In this document: piece by piece, positions 8,333 through 16,554 of the stretch
How positions within the stretch are numbered: position 1 is the first letter of the stretch
Layout of the letters: each line of letters begins with the position of its first letter
Assembly (NCBI RefSeq): GCF_001278055.1
Contig: NZ_CP010802.1
Location: 3,844,001-3,908,000 of the forward strand
Direction of reading: 5' to 3'
Origin: Desulfuromonas soudanensis
GTDB taxonomy: Bacteria > Desulfobacterota > Desulfuromonadia > Desulfuromonadales > WTL
DNA: 64,000 nucleotides
Made by a program: the position numbers and the translations under genes
The notes under the pieces: model-generated
What the model was told of the DNA's origin: nothing
What the model saw: only the letters and a program-made list of their open reading frames with translations
The model's database searches: none

Positions 8333-8815
8333 GTGCATCTGATCGCCGTTCCCAAGGAAGAAGAGGGACTGAAGCTGGCCATTGGTGAAACCCACCGCCG
8401 TTACTCGCGGCGAATCAATTTTCGCATGGGCTGGCGCGGGCATCTCTGGCAAGGGCGGTTTGCCTCTTGCCCGATGGATGAACGCTATCTTCTTGCCGCC
8501 GCACGTTACGTCGAGAGGAATCCCGTGGAAGCCGGCATCGTCAACTCTCCAGGCGCTTATCTCTGGAGCAGCGCCCGCCATTACCTGGGGCAGCATATCG
8601 ATCCGCTGATACAGCAGTCGCCGCTGTGCGCCATGGTGGATGATTGGCAGACTTTTCTGTCTTGCGATGTGGATGCCGAGAGCAGGGCGGCGATCGGCCG
8701 AGCAGAGAGATCCGGGCGGCCTTTGGGTGATGCGGATTTCATTTTCAAACTGGAAGAAATGCTTGGCCGAGGGTTGCGGAGGAGAAAGCCGGGGCCCAAG
8801 GCAGACGGGAATTAA
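8333..8815 (+). pseudogene. RAYT, 3' fragment
   Basis: Distal 160 codons of the RAYT split by the RIT element. It resumes with VHLIAVPKEEEG, completing the HUH motif whose first His is at 2592-2594. The probable catalytic Tyr is in THRRYSRRINFR. The conserved RAYT segments GHLWQGRFASCPMD, YVERNPVEAGIV and YLWSSARHY follow. The stop codon lies inside the right REP sequence (8810-8832). The GTG at 8333 could be read as a start but has no ribosome site. Confidence 0.85.
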
Positions 8816-8832
8816 GTGCGGTGTCCCCGGAA
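8810..8832 (-). repeat. REP sequence, right boundary of the RAYT unit
   Basis: The sequence aattaagtgcggtgtccccg plus gaa, inverted relative to 2361-2383. It overlaps the RAYT stop codon and closes the transposon unit. Confidence 0.8.
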
Positions 8833-8932
8833 TTAAGACCTGAAGGTTTCGAAAATTCGTGACTAGGGATAATTCAGCCCCTGTGATGATGCTTTTTCTA
8901 CAGACTCGTTGGGCGCTAAAGGAGAAGATGAA

Positions 8933-10045
8933 ATGAAGCGATATTTTGCCGTTGCTATCGCACTGTTATTGATGGGTGTCATGCCTCTATCTGCCATCCC
9001 AGCCAACACGGCCAGCGATATATTGGCCAAGATTGAAGTCATGGCGACAAGTGAAGGGGATATTGATCCGTCACTTAGCAAAACTGTCACGGAAGATGTT
9101 GGTAAATATTCGGCGGACATCTCAGCGGACCTTCTCCCAAAAATCAGCAATAAGAATCTTAGCGACAGACAGTTGGCGGTATATGTCTGGGCATTGGGGT
9201 TGACGAAAAATCCATCAGCGGCAACCTCTGTCCAGGGACTTTACCGCCAGAGCAAGTCGGAGCTTGTTAAGGGCAACTGTCTGCGTGCCCTTGTAATGAT
9301 CGGTGGCAAGCCATCGGAGGATTTTCTGCTATCGGAATTGCGTGGCACATCGGACAAAGAGGGGCGATTTGATCTGTTGAATTTGTTGGGCCAGATGCAA
9401 TGTGATGCCGCCTTGCCAGCAGCAGAAGAAATTCTCAAGCAAGATCCGATGACGTATTACTGGCAGTCGATTTTTGTCTTCGGGAAAATGGGCGACCGCG
9501 CAATTCCTTTTTTGGTCGAGCGTATCAACAGCAAGGACCGCAATGTGCGCGCAAATGCAATAAATGTTTTGGGCCAATGGCTCATCGCCCCAGAAGCTGC
9601 ACCCAACATGGAAAGTCGCTACTGGGTCGAAGATGACATCGAACTGAAAGGCACGATCTTGAGTTCTCTGGAAAAAACTATTCCGGACTTGGCGAAGATG
9701 AAGAGTGTTTTCGACCAAATTGTGACAAAAGAAAAAAACGATCAGCTTTTGGCGTTTTCACGCGAGACTCTGAACAACATGGAAATGATGAAGACTGCCA
9801 TTGCAGATTTTGCCAAGAAGAAAAAATCGTCGGCCGAAGTTTTCCAGAGCGAATATGCAAAATTGTTCAACTCCGCTGGCAAAGAAGGGAATTATGAGGC
9901 AATTGGTGTTTACAGTACGAAAAATGACGAACAAAAGTTGAAAGCCCTGCGCGAGAGAATCCTCCAACGCGATTCAGACGAGGCATTTTACGACTATCAG
10001 AAAATCAACGACATCATCATTCGAAACCGCTTGGCAGCCATTTGA
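8933..10045 (+). CDS. Secreted helical (HEAT-like) repeat protein
   Basis: 370-residue exported protein of unknown function. Residues 1-25 (MKRYFAVAIALLLMGVMPLSAIP) form a signal peptide, predicted to be cleaved after a small residue; no lipobox Cys is seen. About 90-250 is made of alternating helices resembling HEAT/PBS-lyase repeats (LRALVMIGGKPSEDFLLSEL, RAIPFLVERINSKDRNVRAN). The C-terminal third is charged and probably coiled coil. The ATG at 8933 is preferred because aaaggagaag precedes it; a TTG at 8909 is less likely. The gene is not in an operon. It is followed after 4 bp by copy 2 of the 340-bp module, the same arrangement as the SieB-like gene, so both may have arrived as cassettes. 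Confidence 0.7.
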   Translation: MKRYFAVAIALLLMGVMPLSAIPANTASDILAKIEVMATSEGDIDPSLSKTVTEDVGKYSADISADLLPKISNKNLSDRQLAVYVWALGLTKNPSAATSVQGLYRQSKSELVKGNCLRALVMIGGKPSEDFLLSELRGTSDKEGRFDLLNLLGQMQCDAALPAAEEILKQDPMTYYWQSIFVFGKMGDRAIPFLVERINSKDRNVRANAINVLGQWLIAPEAAPNMESRYWVEDDIELKGTILSSLEKTIPDLAKMKSVFDQIVTKEKNDQLLAFSRETLNNMEMMKTAIADFAKKKKSSAEVFQSEYAKLFNSAGKEGNYEAIGVYSTKNDEQKLKALRERILQRDSDEAFYDYQKINDIIIRNRLAAI

Positions 10046-10049
10046 ACGC

Positions 10050-10387
10050 CTAACACTTATCAGGCCCGGCCGTCAATAGGTAAAATACCCCGCGTACGAA
10101 AAAGATTGATCTCCTTCGTTCCTTGAAAAGCGACTGATCAACCCAGGGTCATCCGGTTCCTGACTTGGGATTACTTCTGGCTGCAGACGAATTCTGCTCC
10201 AAACACTTATCGAGGCTCTTGATGCAGGGGCTCTGGTTTCGAGTCCTCCCTGCCGCCTGGAATCACGCACGTACCCTCATGCCGTCCCATTCAAAAAATC
10301 GTGGCCCATCCTCTTCGATGGCCGCAGTCAGGTGCGGGATCGGGGGAGGGGCAGAATCCGGCGATGATCCAAGGGGCCAGCGCAGGT
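10050..10387. repeat. 340-bp non-coding module, copy 2
   Basis: Direct repeat of 2012-2352. It begins cctaacacttatcagg four bases after the stop of the helical-repeat gene. Similarity ends at cagcgcaggtg. Here it is followed by 50 bp of other sequence and then the tandem 617-bp repeats. Confidence 0.8.
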
Positions 10388-10438
10388 GGGCGCTGCCGAT
10401 CTTCTTGCCGCTGTGGCCGTAGGATTTGCCGTTTAAGT

Positions 10439-12375
10439 CATGGGCTTAATTCAGGGACAAGACCCGGGGGTCGCGGCCCCCGACGCCGCCCTACTCTTTT
10501 GTAAAGCGATAAGGGCCTGTAGGAAAATAACATGACCATCTTGCATCTCATCTTCGGGCCATCTTTGGTCGCAGCTCAATCGCAGCAACCGAATCTGACC
10601 CAAATCTGAGCGCAATATTGGCCATCTTATTTTCCCACAGGCCCTAAAGAGTAGGCAGAAAAGCGCTTGACCTGCGGTCGGCATGGGTCGTAACGGATCG
10701 GGAAGCAATCTCCATTTGATGCAGAGACGTCCCGCACGACGGCTCAACCACCGGGTGCCCCTGCCAACGGCAGTGCAATCACCGCCGCTCCCGCGAACAT
10801 TTTGTTGAGGGGCTTCTTGTTGAAAAGCAAAACCGGGAAAAACAAGGACGAATCCTCGATCGCAGTTGCCGTGGATTCTCTCTTTGCTCCTGGCTTTTCA
10901 AACCAGAAGCCCTTTACTGAAAAGTTGATGCAACCCCTGCAAACGGAAAACCGGCAACCTGGAATCGAAGCTGAGGTACAAGACAACACCGACCGACTCT
11001 TAGCACCTCAGCAATTAACTGAACCAACCCTCCAAGCCATGCCCACCGCAGGAGAGGCCACTTTTTGCCTACTTTTTGGGGGCCTGGCGAAAAAGTAGGT
11101 CGCCTGTAGGGGCGAGTCCCGACGGTTTTATCCCGGCACCATAACGAATTTGGAGCTTGTGCTGCAGCAAGCAAAAATCAGTGCGAAGGTCATGGGCTTA
11201 ATTCAAGGACAAGACCCGGGGGTCGCGGCCCCCGACGCCGCCCTACTCTTTTGTAAAGCGACTAAAGAGTAGGCAGAAAAGCGCTTGACCTGCGGTCGGC
11301 ATGGGTCGTAACGGATCGGGAAGCAATGTCCCTTTGATGCAGAGACGTCCGGCGCGGCGGCTCGACCACCGGGTGCCCTGGCCCACGGCAGTGCGATCAC
11401 CGTCGCTGCCGCGGGCATTTTGTTGAGGGGCTTCTGGTTGAAAATCAAAACCGGTAAAAACAAGGACGAATCCTAGATCGCAGTGGCCGTGGATTCTCTC
11501 TTTGCTCCTGGCCTTTCAAACCAGAAGCCCTTTACTAAAATGTTGATACAACCCCTGCAAACGGAAAACCGGCAACCTGGAATCGAAGCTGAGGTACAAG
11601 ACAACACCGACCGCCTCTTAGCACCTCAGCAATTAACGAACCAACCCTCCAAGCCATGCCCTCCGCAGGAGAGGCCACTTTTTGCCTACTTTTTGGGGGC
11701 CTGGCGAAAAAGTAGGTCGGCTGTCGGGGCGAGTCCCGACGGTTTTATCACGGCACCATAACGAATCTGGAACTTGGGCTGCAGCAAGCAAAAATCAGTG
11801 CGAAGGTCATGGGCTTAATTCAAGGACAAGACCCGGGGGTCGCGGCCCCCGACGCCGCCCTACTCTTTTGTAAAGCGACTAAAGAGTAGGCAGAAAAGCG
11901 CTTGACCTGCGGTCGGCATGGGTCGTAACGGATCGGGAAGCAATGTCCCTTTGATGCAGAGACGTCCGGCGCGGCGGCTCGACCACCGGGTGCCCTGGCC
12001 CACGGCAGTGCGATCACCGTCGCTGCCGCGGGCATTTTGTTGAGGGGCTTCTGGTTGAAAATCAAAACCGGTAAAAACAAGGACGAATCCTAGATCGCAG
12101 TGGCCGTGGATTCTCTCTTTGCTCCTGGCCTTTCAAACCAGAAGCCCTTTACTAAAATGTTGATACAACCCCTGCAAACGGAAAACCGGCAACCTGGAAT
12201 CGAAGCTGAGGTACAAGACAACACCGACCGACTCTTAGCACCTCAGCAATTTACTGAACAAACCCTCCAAGCCATGCCCACCGCAGGTGCCAGGCACTTT
12301 TTGCTTACTTTTTTGTTGCCGTCTGGACAAAAAGTAAGGCGCCTGTCGGGGCGCGACCCGACGGTCTTATCTCGG
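10439..12375. repeat. Three tandem ~617-bp non-coding repeats
   Basis: Repeat units start with catgggcttaattca at 10439, 11191 and 11808. The 11191-11807 unit is 617 bp. The first unit is 752 bp because it carries a 132-bp MITE plus a 3-bp duplication. The third is cut near 12375 by a REPIN. Units 2 and 3 are nearly identical over most of their length. Each contains several hairpins (cctactttttggg...aaaaagtagg; gtcggggcgag...cccgac). Short ORFs on both strands, such as identical 86-codon ones at 11203-11463 and 11820-12080 (minus), look like by-products of repetition rather than genes. This accounts for the 2.4-kb gene-free stretch between 10046 and 12467. Confidence 0.8.
10513..10644. mobile_element. 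132-bp MITE inside the first tandem repeat
   Basis: Terminal inverted repeats GGGCCTGTAGGAAAATAA (10513-10530) and the complement of 10627-10644 match at 17 of 18 positions. The sequence is absent from the other two repeat units at the equivalent point. Flanking TAA on both sides suggests a 3-bp target duplication. No coding capacity. Confidence 0.75.
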
Positions 12376-12378
12376 GAG

Positions 12379-12438
12379 TTCCGGGGACACCTCACTTAAT
12401 TGAGACATCCATGAATTAAGTGCGGTGTCCCCGGAATT
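12379..12438. repeat. REPIN upstream of the methyltransferase
   Basis: Two REP sequences in inverted orientation (12379-12401 and 12414-12438) separated by the 12-bp spacer gagacatccatg. The REP halves match the RAYT unit ends. The left half has one change (cctcactt for ccgcactt). Confidence 0.8.
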
Positions 12439-12467
12439 CCTCCACACCAGTAAGGAGATTTTCCACA

Positions 12468-13214
12468 GTGGACATCCCGCGAATATTCAATATCACTGAA
12501 AGTGCTCACCGCATCCACAACCCGATCACACCCGAGAAGCTCGCCACTCTCGGCGCGGCGCTGCGTCTGGAATCGGGGGCCCGCGTGCTCGACCTCGGCA
12601 GCGGTTCGGGGGAGATGCTGTGCACCTGGGCACGCGATCACGGTGTCATCGGCACCGGCATCGACATGAGCCAGTTGTTCACCGAGCAAGCCAAGCGACG
12701 TGCTGAAGAACTCGGCGTCGCCGATCGAGTCAAGTTCATCCATGGCGACGCTGCCGGCTATGTCTCTGACGAGAAGGCCGATGTAGTAGCCTGTGTCGGT
12801 GCCACCTGGATCGGCGGGGGCGTTGGAGGCACTATCGAGCTTCTGGCGCGGAGCTTGCGCACCGGAGGGATCATCCTCATCGGCGAGCCCTACTGGCGGC
12901 AGTCACCGCCGACGGAAGCTGTTGCCAAGGGGTGTCTTGCCAACTCAATCTCTGACTTTCTCATCCTTCCCGAACTTCTCGCGTCTTTCGGCCACCTTGG
13001 CTATGACGTCGTTGAAATGGTTCTGGCTGACCAAGACGGCTGGGACAGATACGAGGCAGCTAAATGGCTCACCATGCGCCGATGGCTTGAAGCCAATCCC
13101 GACGACGAGCTCGCCAAAGAGGTTCGAGCCGAACTGACTTCGGAACCCGAGCGCTACGCCGCCTACACGCGTGAATACCTGGGCTGGGGTGTGTTCGCGC
13201 TGATGCCACGGTGA
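12468..13214 (+). CDS. Class I SAM-dependent methyltransferase
   Basis: 248-residue Rossmann-fold methyltransferase; substrate unknown. Motif I VLDLGSGSGEML lies at about residues 38-49, the acidic end of strand 2 is in GTGIDMSQ, and motif II-like DVVACVGATWIGGG follows at about 105-118. A segment ILIGEPYWRQSP occupies the post-strand-5 position. The GTG at 12468 is chosen because taaggagatttt lies just upstream and the protein then begins MDIPRIFNITESAHR. The upstream in-frame extension would run through the REPIN. The gene is bracketed by two REPINs (12379-12438 and 13227-13286), with no other neighbour in the same transcript. Confidence 0.85.
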   Translation: MDIPRIFNITESAHRIHNPITPEKLATLGAALRLESGARVLDLGSGSGEMLCTWARDHGVIGTGIDMSQLFTEQAKRRAEELGVADRVKFIHGDAAGYVSDEKADVVACVGATWIGGGVGGTIELLARSLRTGGIILIGEPYWRQSPPTEAVAKGCLANSISDFLILPELLASFGHLGYDVVEMVLADQDGWDRYEAAKWLTMRRWLEANPDDELAKEVRAELTSEPERYAAYTREYLGWGVFALMPR

Positions 13215-13226
13215 AGCGCGATGGAG

Positions 13227-13286
13227 TTCCGGGGACACCGCACTTAATTGAGACATCCATGAATTAAGTGTGGTGTCCCCGGAATT
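13227..13286. repeat. REPIN downstream of the methyltransferase
   Basis: Same architecture and orientation as 12379-12438 with an identical 12-bp spacer. REP halves are at 13227-13249 and 13262-13286, with one difference in the right half (tgtggtg for tgcggtg). Confidence 0.8.
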
Positions 13287-13290
13287 ACCT

Positions 13291-13322
13291 AAAAAAGAAG
13301 GGCGAACCCATGTTCGCCCTTC
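13291..13322 (-). terminator. Rho-independent terminator of the beta-propeller gene
   Basis: A perfect hairpin gaagggcgaac/gttcgcccttc (13297-13322), followed on the minus strand by six T (13291-13296). It lies 91 bp past the stop of the minus-strand gene. Confidence 0.85.
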
Positions 13323-13412
13323 TTCCGTTACGCTCTTGCCTCACAAAATCCGCCGCGATCGCCGGCATGACCCGGCACACTCACCCGGTACAGCCTGGTC
13401 GCGACGCACCGG

Positions 13413-15179
13413 TCATTCTGCCAGCTTAATGGCGACATTATTGAGATAGTGCACCAGCAGATCTCCGGTTGCAGCACTGAACTCCTTTCCGCTTTTCGCC
13501 GAAACAAAGTGGGCCGCGGCCTCCATGATATTTGACGCCGAAACGGCATTACCCTTTTCATGCTGCGCCGTGGCATTGTTGATCTTGGTACGGATGACCG
13601 TCGCCATCTGCGGATCAAGCGCTCCCTGCACCTGCAACGAATTCACCAGCATGATCGAACCGACCAGGCTGTCGATGCACCCGTTGGAGTCGGCATCGAA
13701 CATTGATGAGTTTTCGTTCGGGCACTTGTCCTGGCAGATCAGAATGCCGTCACCGTCGCTGTCGTCTTCATCCGTCAAGCCGTTACAGTCGTTGTCCAGC
13801 CGGTCGCATATCTCCCTGGCGCCGGGATAGACGGAAGCGCGTGAATCGTTGCAATCCTGGGGGGTGTCCCACCCGTCGCCATCGCTGTCGACTTCGCAGA
13901 CGTCGTCGATCCCGTCGCCGTCCGCATCCAGTTGCGACGCGTTGTTGACATCCGGGCAATTGTCGCAGCGATCGCCGACGCCGTCGCCATCTCTATCCAG
14001 CTGATCCGGGTTCACACTGTCCGGGCAGTTGTCGCAGACATCCCCGCGGGTATCCGTGTCGGCATCGAGTTGTGCCGGGTTGAACACGTCCGGGCAGTTG
14101 TCCTGAGCGTAAGCGATCCCGTCGTTGTCCAGATCCGAATCCTCTTCGGGTGCGGGAGGGGGGATAACAACCAGGGAATAGGGTTTTTCTGCCACGGGAA
14201 ACGCCTTGAGCACGCTGCGGAAGGTCAGGCTGTGCGGGTCGATGTCGTAGACGTAGACCTCTTTCGAGTAAAAGCCGGTGACAATCGCGCGTTTCCCGTC
14301 CGGGTCGATGGCGATGTCGTACAGTGCCGTGCCCGTGGCGGTGAACGTGGTGCTGAAGGTGCCGCTGTTCAGGGCGATCCGGGACAGACCTCCGCCGCCC
14401 TGATGGACGACGTATGCCTGCGTGCCATCGGGGGTAAACGCGATCGCGCTCGGGGTAAAGGCGACCTTGATCGGCGTCCCCACGGCTTTGAGTGTCGCAA
14501 GATCGATAACCGTGATATTCGCGCTGCCCTGATTAACGACAAACGCCAGCGCGTCGTCAGGGGTGATGGCCACGGCAACCGGTACGCGCCCGACGGGGAT
14601 GGTGGCGACGACGGCATTGCTTGCCGTATCGATGACAGAAACGGAATCGCCCCTGTAGTTGCAGACCAGGAGACGCGAACCATCCGCCTGAACGGCCAAG
14701 GTGAAAGGGTCGGGACCTACGCCACCGATTTCTGCAACTTCGGCGAATGTGGCCGTATCCAGAACCCGGATCCGATCCGACTGGAAATCGCTGACATACA
14801 GTTTCGTGCCGTCAGGAGTAACCGCCACGTCCATCAGCGCCCCCCCCAGTACCTTTCTGTCGAGCGGCACGTGATTCAGCGCGTCGAACGCATCAACCGT
14901 CCCGGCACCGAAAGAGGCGACATAAACCTTCTCGCCATTCGGGGCCAAGGCCATCCCCTCCGGGAACACGCCCGTACCGTAGATGCCGAGCACCTCGCCG
15001 CTCTCCAGATTGAGGATGGTGATCGTTCCCGCATCCTTGTTGCCCAGATAGGCCATCGGATCAGCCATGACCGGCACCTGCCATGCCAGCACCGTGACAA
15101 CGGCCAGAATAATGCCAAGCAGAATTTTCTTCCGCGGCCCCGCCATTCCCTCATGAAAACCTTGTGCTTCAGACTTCAT
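13413..15179 (-). CDS. Exported beta-propeller protein with thrombospondin type-3 / MopE-like repeats
   Basis: Probable cell-surface or secreted calcium-binding protein, 588 residues. A signal/anchor segment lies at about 15-37 (KKILLGIILAVVTVLAWQ). A YVTN/YncE-type seven-bladed propeller spans about 40-330, with repeated units such as VTPDGTKLYVSDF, ITPDDALAFVVNQ and FTPDGTQAYVVHQ. Asp-rich thrombospondin type-3 repeats with paired Cys follow at about 350-430 (DLDNDGI, DRDGDGVGDRC, DADGDGIDDVC). A MopE-type motif (PQDCNDSRASVYPGA, RLDNDCNGLTDEDD) and a helical C-terminus complete it. The ATG at 15179 with an upstream Gly/Arg-coding purine run was preferred; an alternative start at MAGPRKK is possible. 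It is monocistronic, with a terminator-like leader. Confidence 0.8.
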   Translation of the reverse strand: MKSEAQGFHEGMAGPRKKILLGIILAVVTVLAWQVPVMADPMAYLGNKDAGTITILNLESGEVLGIYGTGVFPEGMALAPNGEKVYVASFGAGTVDAFDALNHVPLDRKVLGGALMDVAVTPDGTKLYVSDFQSDRIRVLDTATFAEVAEIGGVGPDPFTLAVQADGSRLLVCNYRGDSVSVIDTASNAVVATIPVGRVPVAVAITPDDALAFVVNQGSANITVIDLATLKAVGTPIKVAFTPSAIAFTPDGTQAYVVHQGGGGLSRIALNSGTFSTTFTATGTALYDIAIDPDGKRAIVTGFYSKEVYVYDIDPHSLTFRSVLKAFPVAEKPYSLVVIPPPAPEEDSDLDNDGIAYAQDNCPDVFNPAQLDADTDTRGDVCDNCPDSVNPDQLDRDGDGVGDRCDNCPDVNNASQLDADGDGIDDVCEVDSDGDGWDTPQDCNDSRASVYPGAREICDRLDNDCNGLTDEDDSDGDGILICQDKCPNENSSMFDADSNGCIDSLVGSIMLVNSLQVQGALDPQMATVIRTKINNATAQHEKGNAVSASNIMEAAAHFVSAKSGKEFSAATGDLLVHYLNNVAIKLAE

Positions 15180-15245
15180 AAGCCCCCCTGCTCTAATTAC
15201 GGTGCAATCGTCAACAAAATCCGATCCGGCAATCGCCAGCCCAAC

Positions 15246-15270
15246 AAAAAAACCACCCCTTCCAGGGTGG
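15246..15270 (-). promoter_or_regulatory. Terminator-like hairpin in the leader of the beta-propeller gene
   Basis: On the minus strand ccaccctggaaggggtgg is followed by seven T, about 70 bp upstream of the start codon. Just before it lies a G/C-rich stretch with nested complementarity (15278-15325). This layout suggests attenuation of the downstream gene by a structured leader. It did not match any riboswitch consensus I know. Confidence 0.5.
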
Positions 15271-15652
15271 CTCGCATCCCCCAACTTTGACGACCGGTGC
15301 CCATGAACCGGGCGCCACGACCAACGTCGAAAATATACACACATTTATAAAAACCGTCAAATGTTTTCGCATTTCGGGTAGAGGAGAGAGCAGGTTTCAC
15401 CCTGCACTCCCTCATCAAATGCCACAGCCGGGTCGGATCAGCCCAAGTAGTCGAAAATAGGCCAAAAACCATTGAATTGATGCACTGTTCCGGGCCTTAA
15501 AGGGCCCATTTTGGCTATAAAATGCCGTTTCTAGGGGGAGGGGGAAATGCCACGCGCATGTCGCAACTTTTTGCCCTCTACTCGTCGCGGCGTTCTTCTT
15601 GCTCCCGATGCCGCGAAGAACAGCGACCGAAAGCCGTACCTGATTCGAATCA

Positions 15653-15700
15653 ACCCCCTCTCCCCTCTCCCCTCTCCCCTCTCCCCTCTCCCTTCTCCCT
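15653..15700. repeat. Heptanucleotide microsatellite
   Basis: About six to seven copies of a CCCTCTC unit, 80 bp upstream of the doxX-like start. A tract of this type can vary in length by slippage. Confidence 0.75.
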
Positions 15701-15780
15701 TGCCCCTTGCCTCCTTCCCAGACCGGGATAGACTGGAATTATCCTCACAGCCCCCCACCAGGGGAGGAAAAGGAGATCCC

Positions 15781-16185
15781 GTGAACCCCTTCGCGTACAA
15801 CTCCCGCCGCTTCTTCCTCTTCGGCATGCGCTTTTTCTTCGGGACCTGGTTCCTCTACGTCGGCCTGACAAAATGGCTCCTCATCGGCCCCGAGGCCTTC
15901 GTCGGCCTCATCACCACCGACTTCGACAAGACCTGGTCGCCGCACCTTTTGAACGTCTTCCTCGCCTGGCTGATCCTGATCGCCGAGCCCCTCCTGGCCC
16001 TCCTCCTGCTCTCCGGCAAAAGTCCGCGGCGGGCATGGACGCTGACGGCCCTCCTCATGTTCCTTTTGACCCTCGGCCAGACGATCCTCATGAAGCCCGA
16101 GGTGGTCGGCAACTGGCAGTTCCTGGTCCTCACCCTGGCCTGCGCGGCCCTGAGCGACCCAAAATTCGAACACGCCAACAATTGA
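15781..16185 (+). CDS. DoxX-like membrane protein
   Basis: 134-residue integral membrane protein resembling the DoxX/MauE-type four-helix family. Hydrophobic segments lie at about 12-32 (FGMRFFFGTWFLYVGLTKWL), 53-75 (LNVFLAWLILIAEPLLALLL), 84-101 and 108-126. Role unknown; DoxX relatives are linked to quinol or thiosulfate oxidation and to redox stress. The GTG at 15781 is chosen because ggggaggaaaaggagatccc precedes it and the frame upstream is a low-complexity microsatellite. The gene stands alone. Confidence 0.7.
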   Translation: MNPFAYNSRRFFLFGMRFFFGTWFLYVGLTKWLLIGPEAFVGLITTDFDKTWSPHLLNVFLAWLILIAEPLLALLLLSGKSPRRAWTLTALLMFLLTLGQTILMKPEVVGNWQFLVLTLACAALSDPKFEHANN

Positions 16186-16554
16186 AACCGTCCTTGATCT
16201 GAACGGTTACGAAGGGAAAAAGAACTCCTTCTGTATACGGGCTTGTCCAATCTCGGATCCCAGTGTGGCTGAGGCTCCTTTCGAGATGAAAGCCCCCGAA
16301 AAGAGGGGCATCCTGTTCTGGAACTTCATTTTTTGCTTCGGTGAGGAAATGCGAGAGCCAGAGGCGCTACGCAGGAGGCGGCGAATTTTCTGGGGGGAAA
16401 GTGCTAAAATGTAGTCAGTGGGAAGGAAAAGAGGGAACCTGTCGCGGACCGTCGTTCCAACCGATACGACTCTGAGTGGGCGATGAAATCCGGCAGTTCC
16501 AAGGTGCCTGAATAATTCGAAGAAAAGCTATCTCTTTCAGGAATGGAGGTGACG
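16186..16554. other. Intergenic region without a recognisable gene
   Basis: 369 bp. It has a small hairpin (gcccccgaaaagaggggc at about 16289) and a possible extended -10 (TGcTAAAAT, 16402-16410) upstream of the 84-residue protein. Nothing else was supported. Confidence 0.4.

Noticed and set aside
8333-8815. Independent 160-residue protein starting at GTG 8333
   Set aside because: It is the in-frame continuation of the RAYT split by the RIT element and lacks its own ribosome site.
10047-10070. Integron attC start (GCCTAAC box) after the helical-repeat gene
   Set aside because: The box fits RYYYAAC, but no GTTRRRY partner or paired L boxes were found within the module, and copy 1 has CTCTAAC, which deviates.
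11203-12080. Identical 86-codon minus-strand ORFs in tandem repeats 2 and 3
   Set aside because: Identity follows from DNA duplication; there is no ribosome site, the first repeat breaks the frame with the MITE, and composition is not protein-like.
15278-15420. c-di-GMP-I (GEMM) riboswitch upstream of the propeller gene
   Set aside because: The core GGnACGCAAAGCC...GGCC consensus is absent; only a terminator-like hairpin and generic pairing were found.
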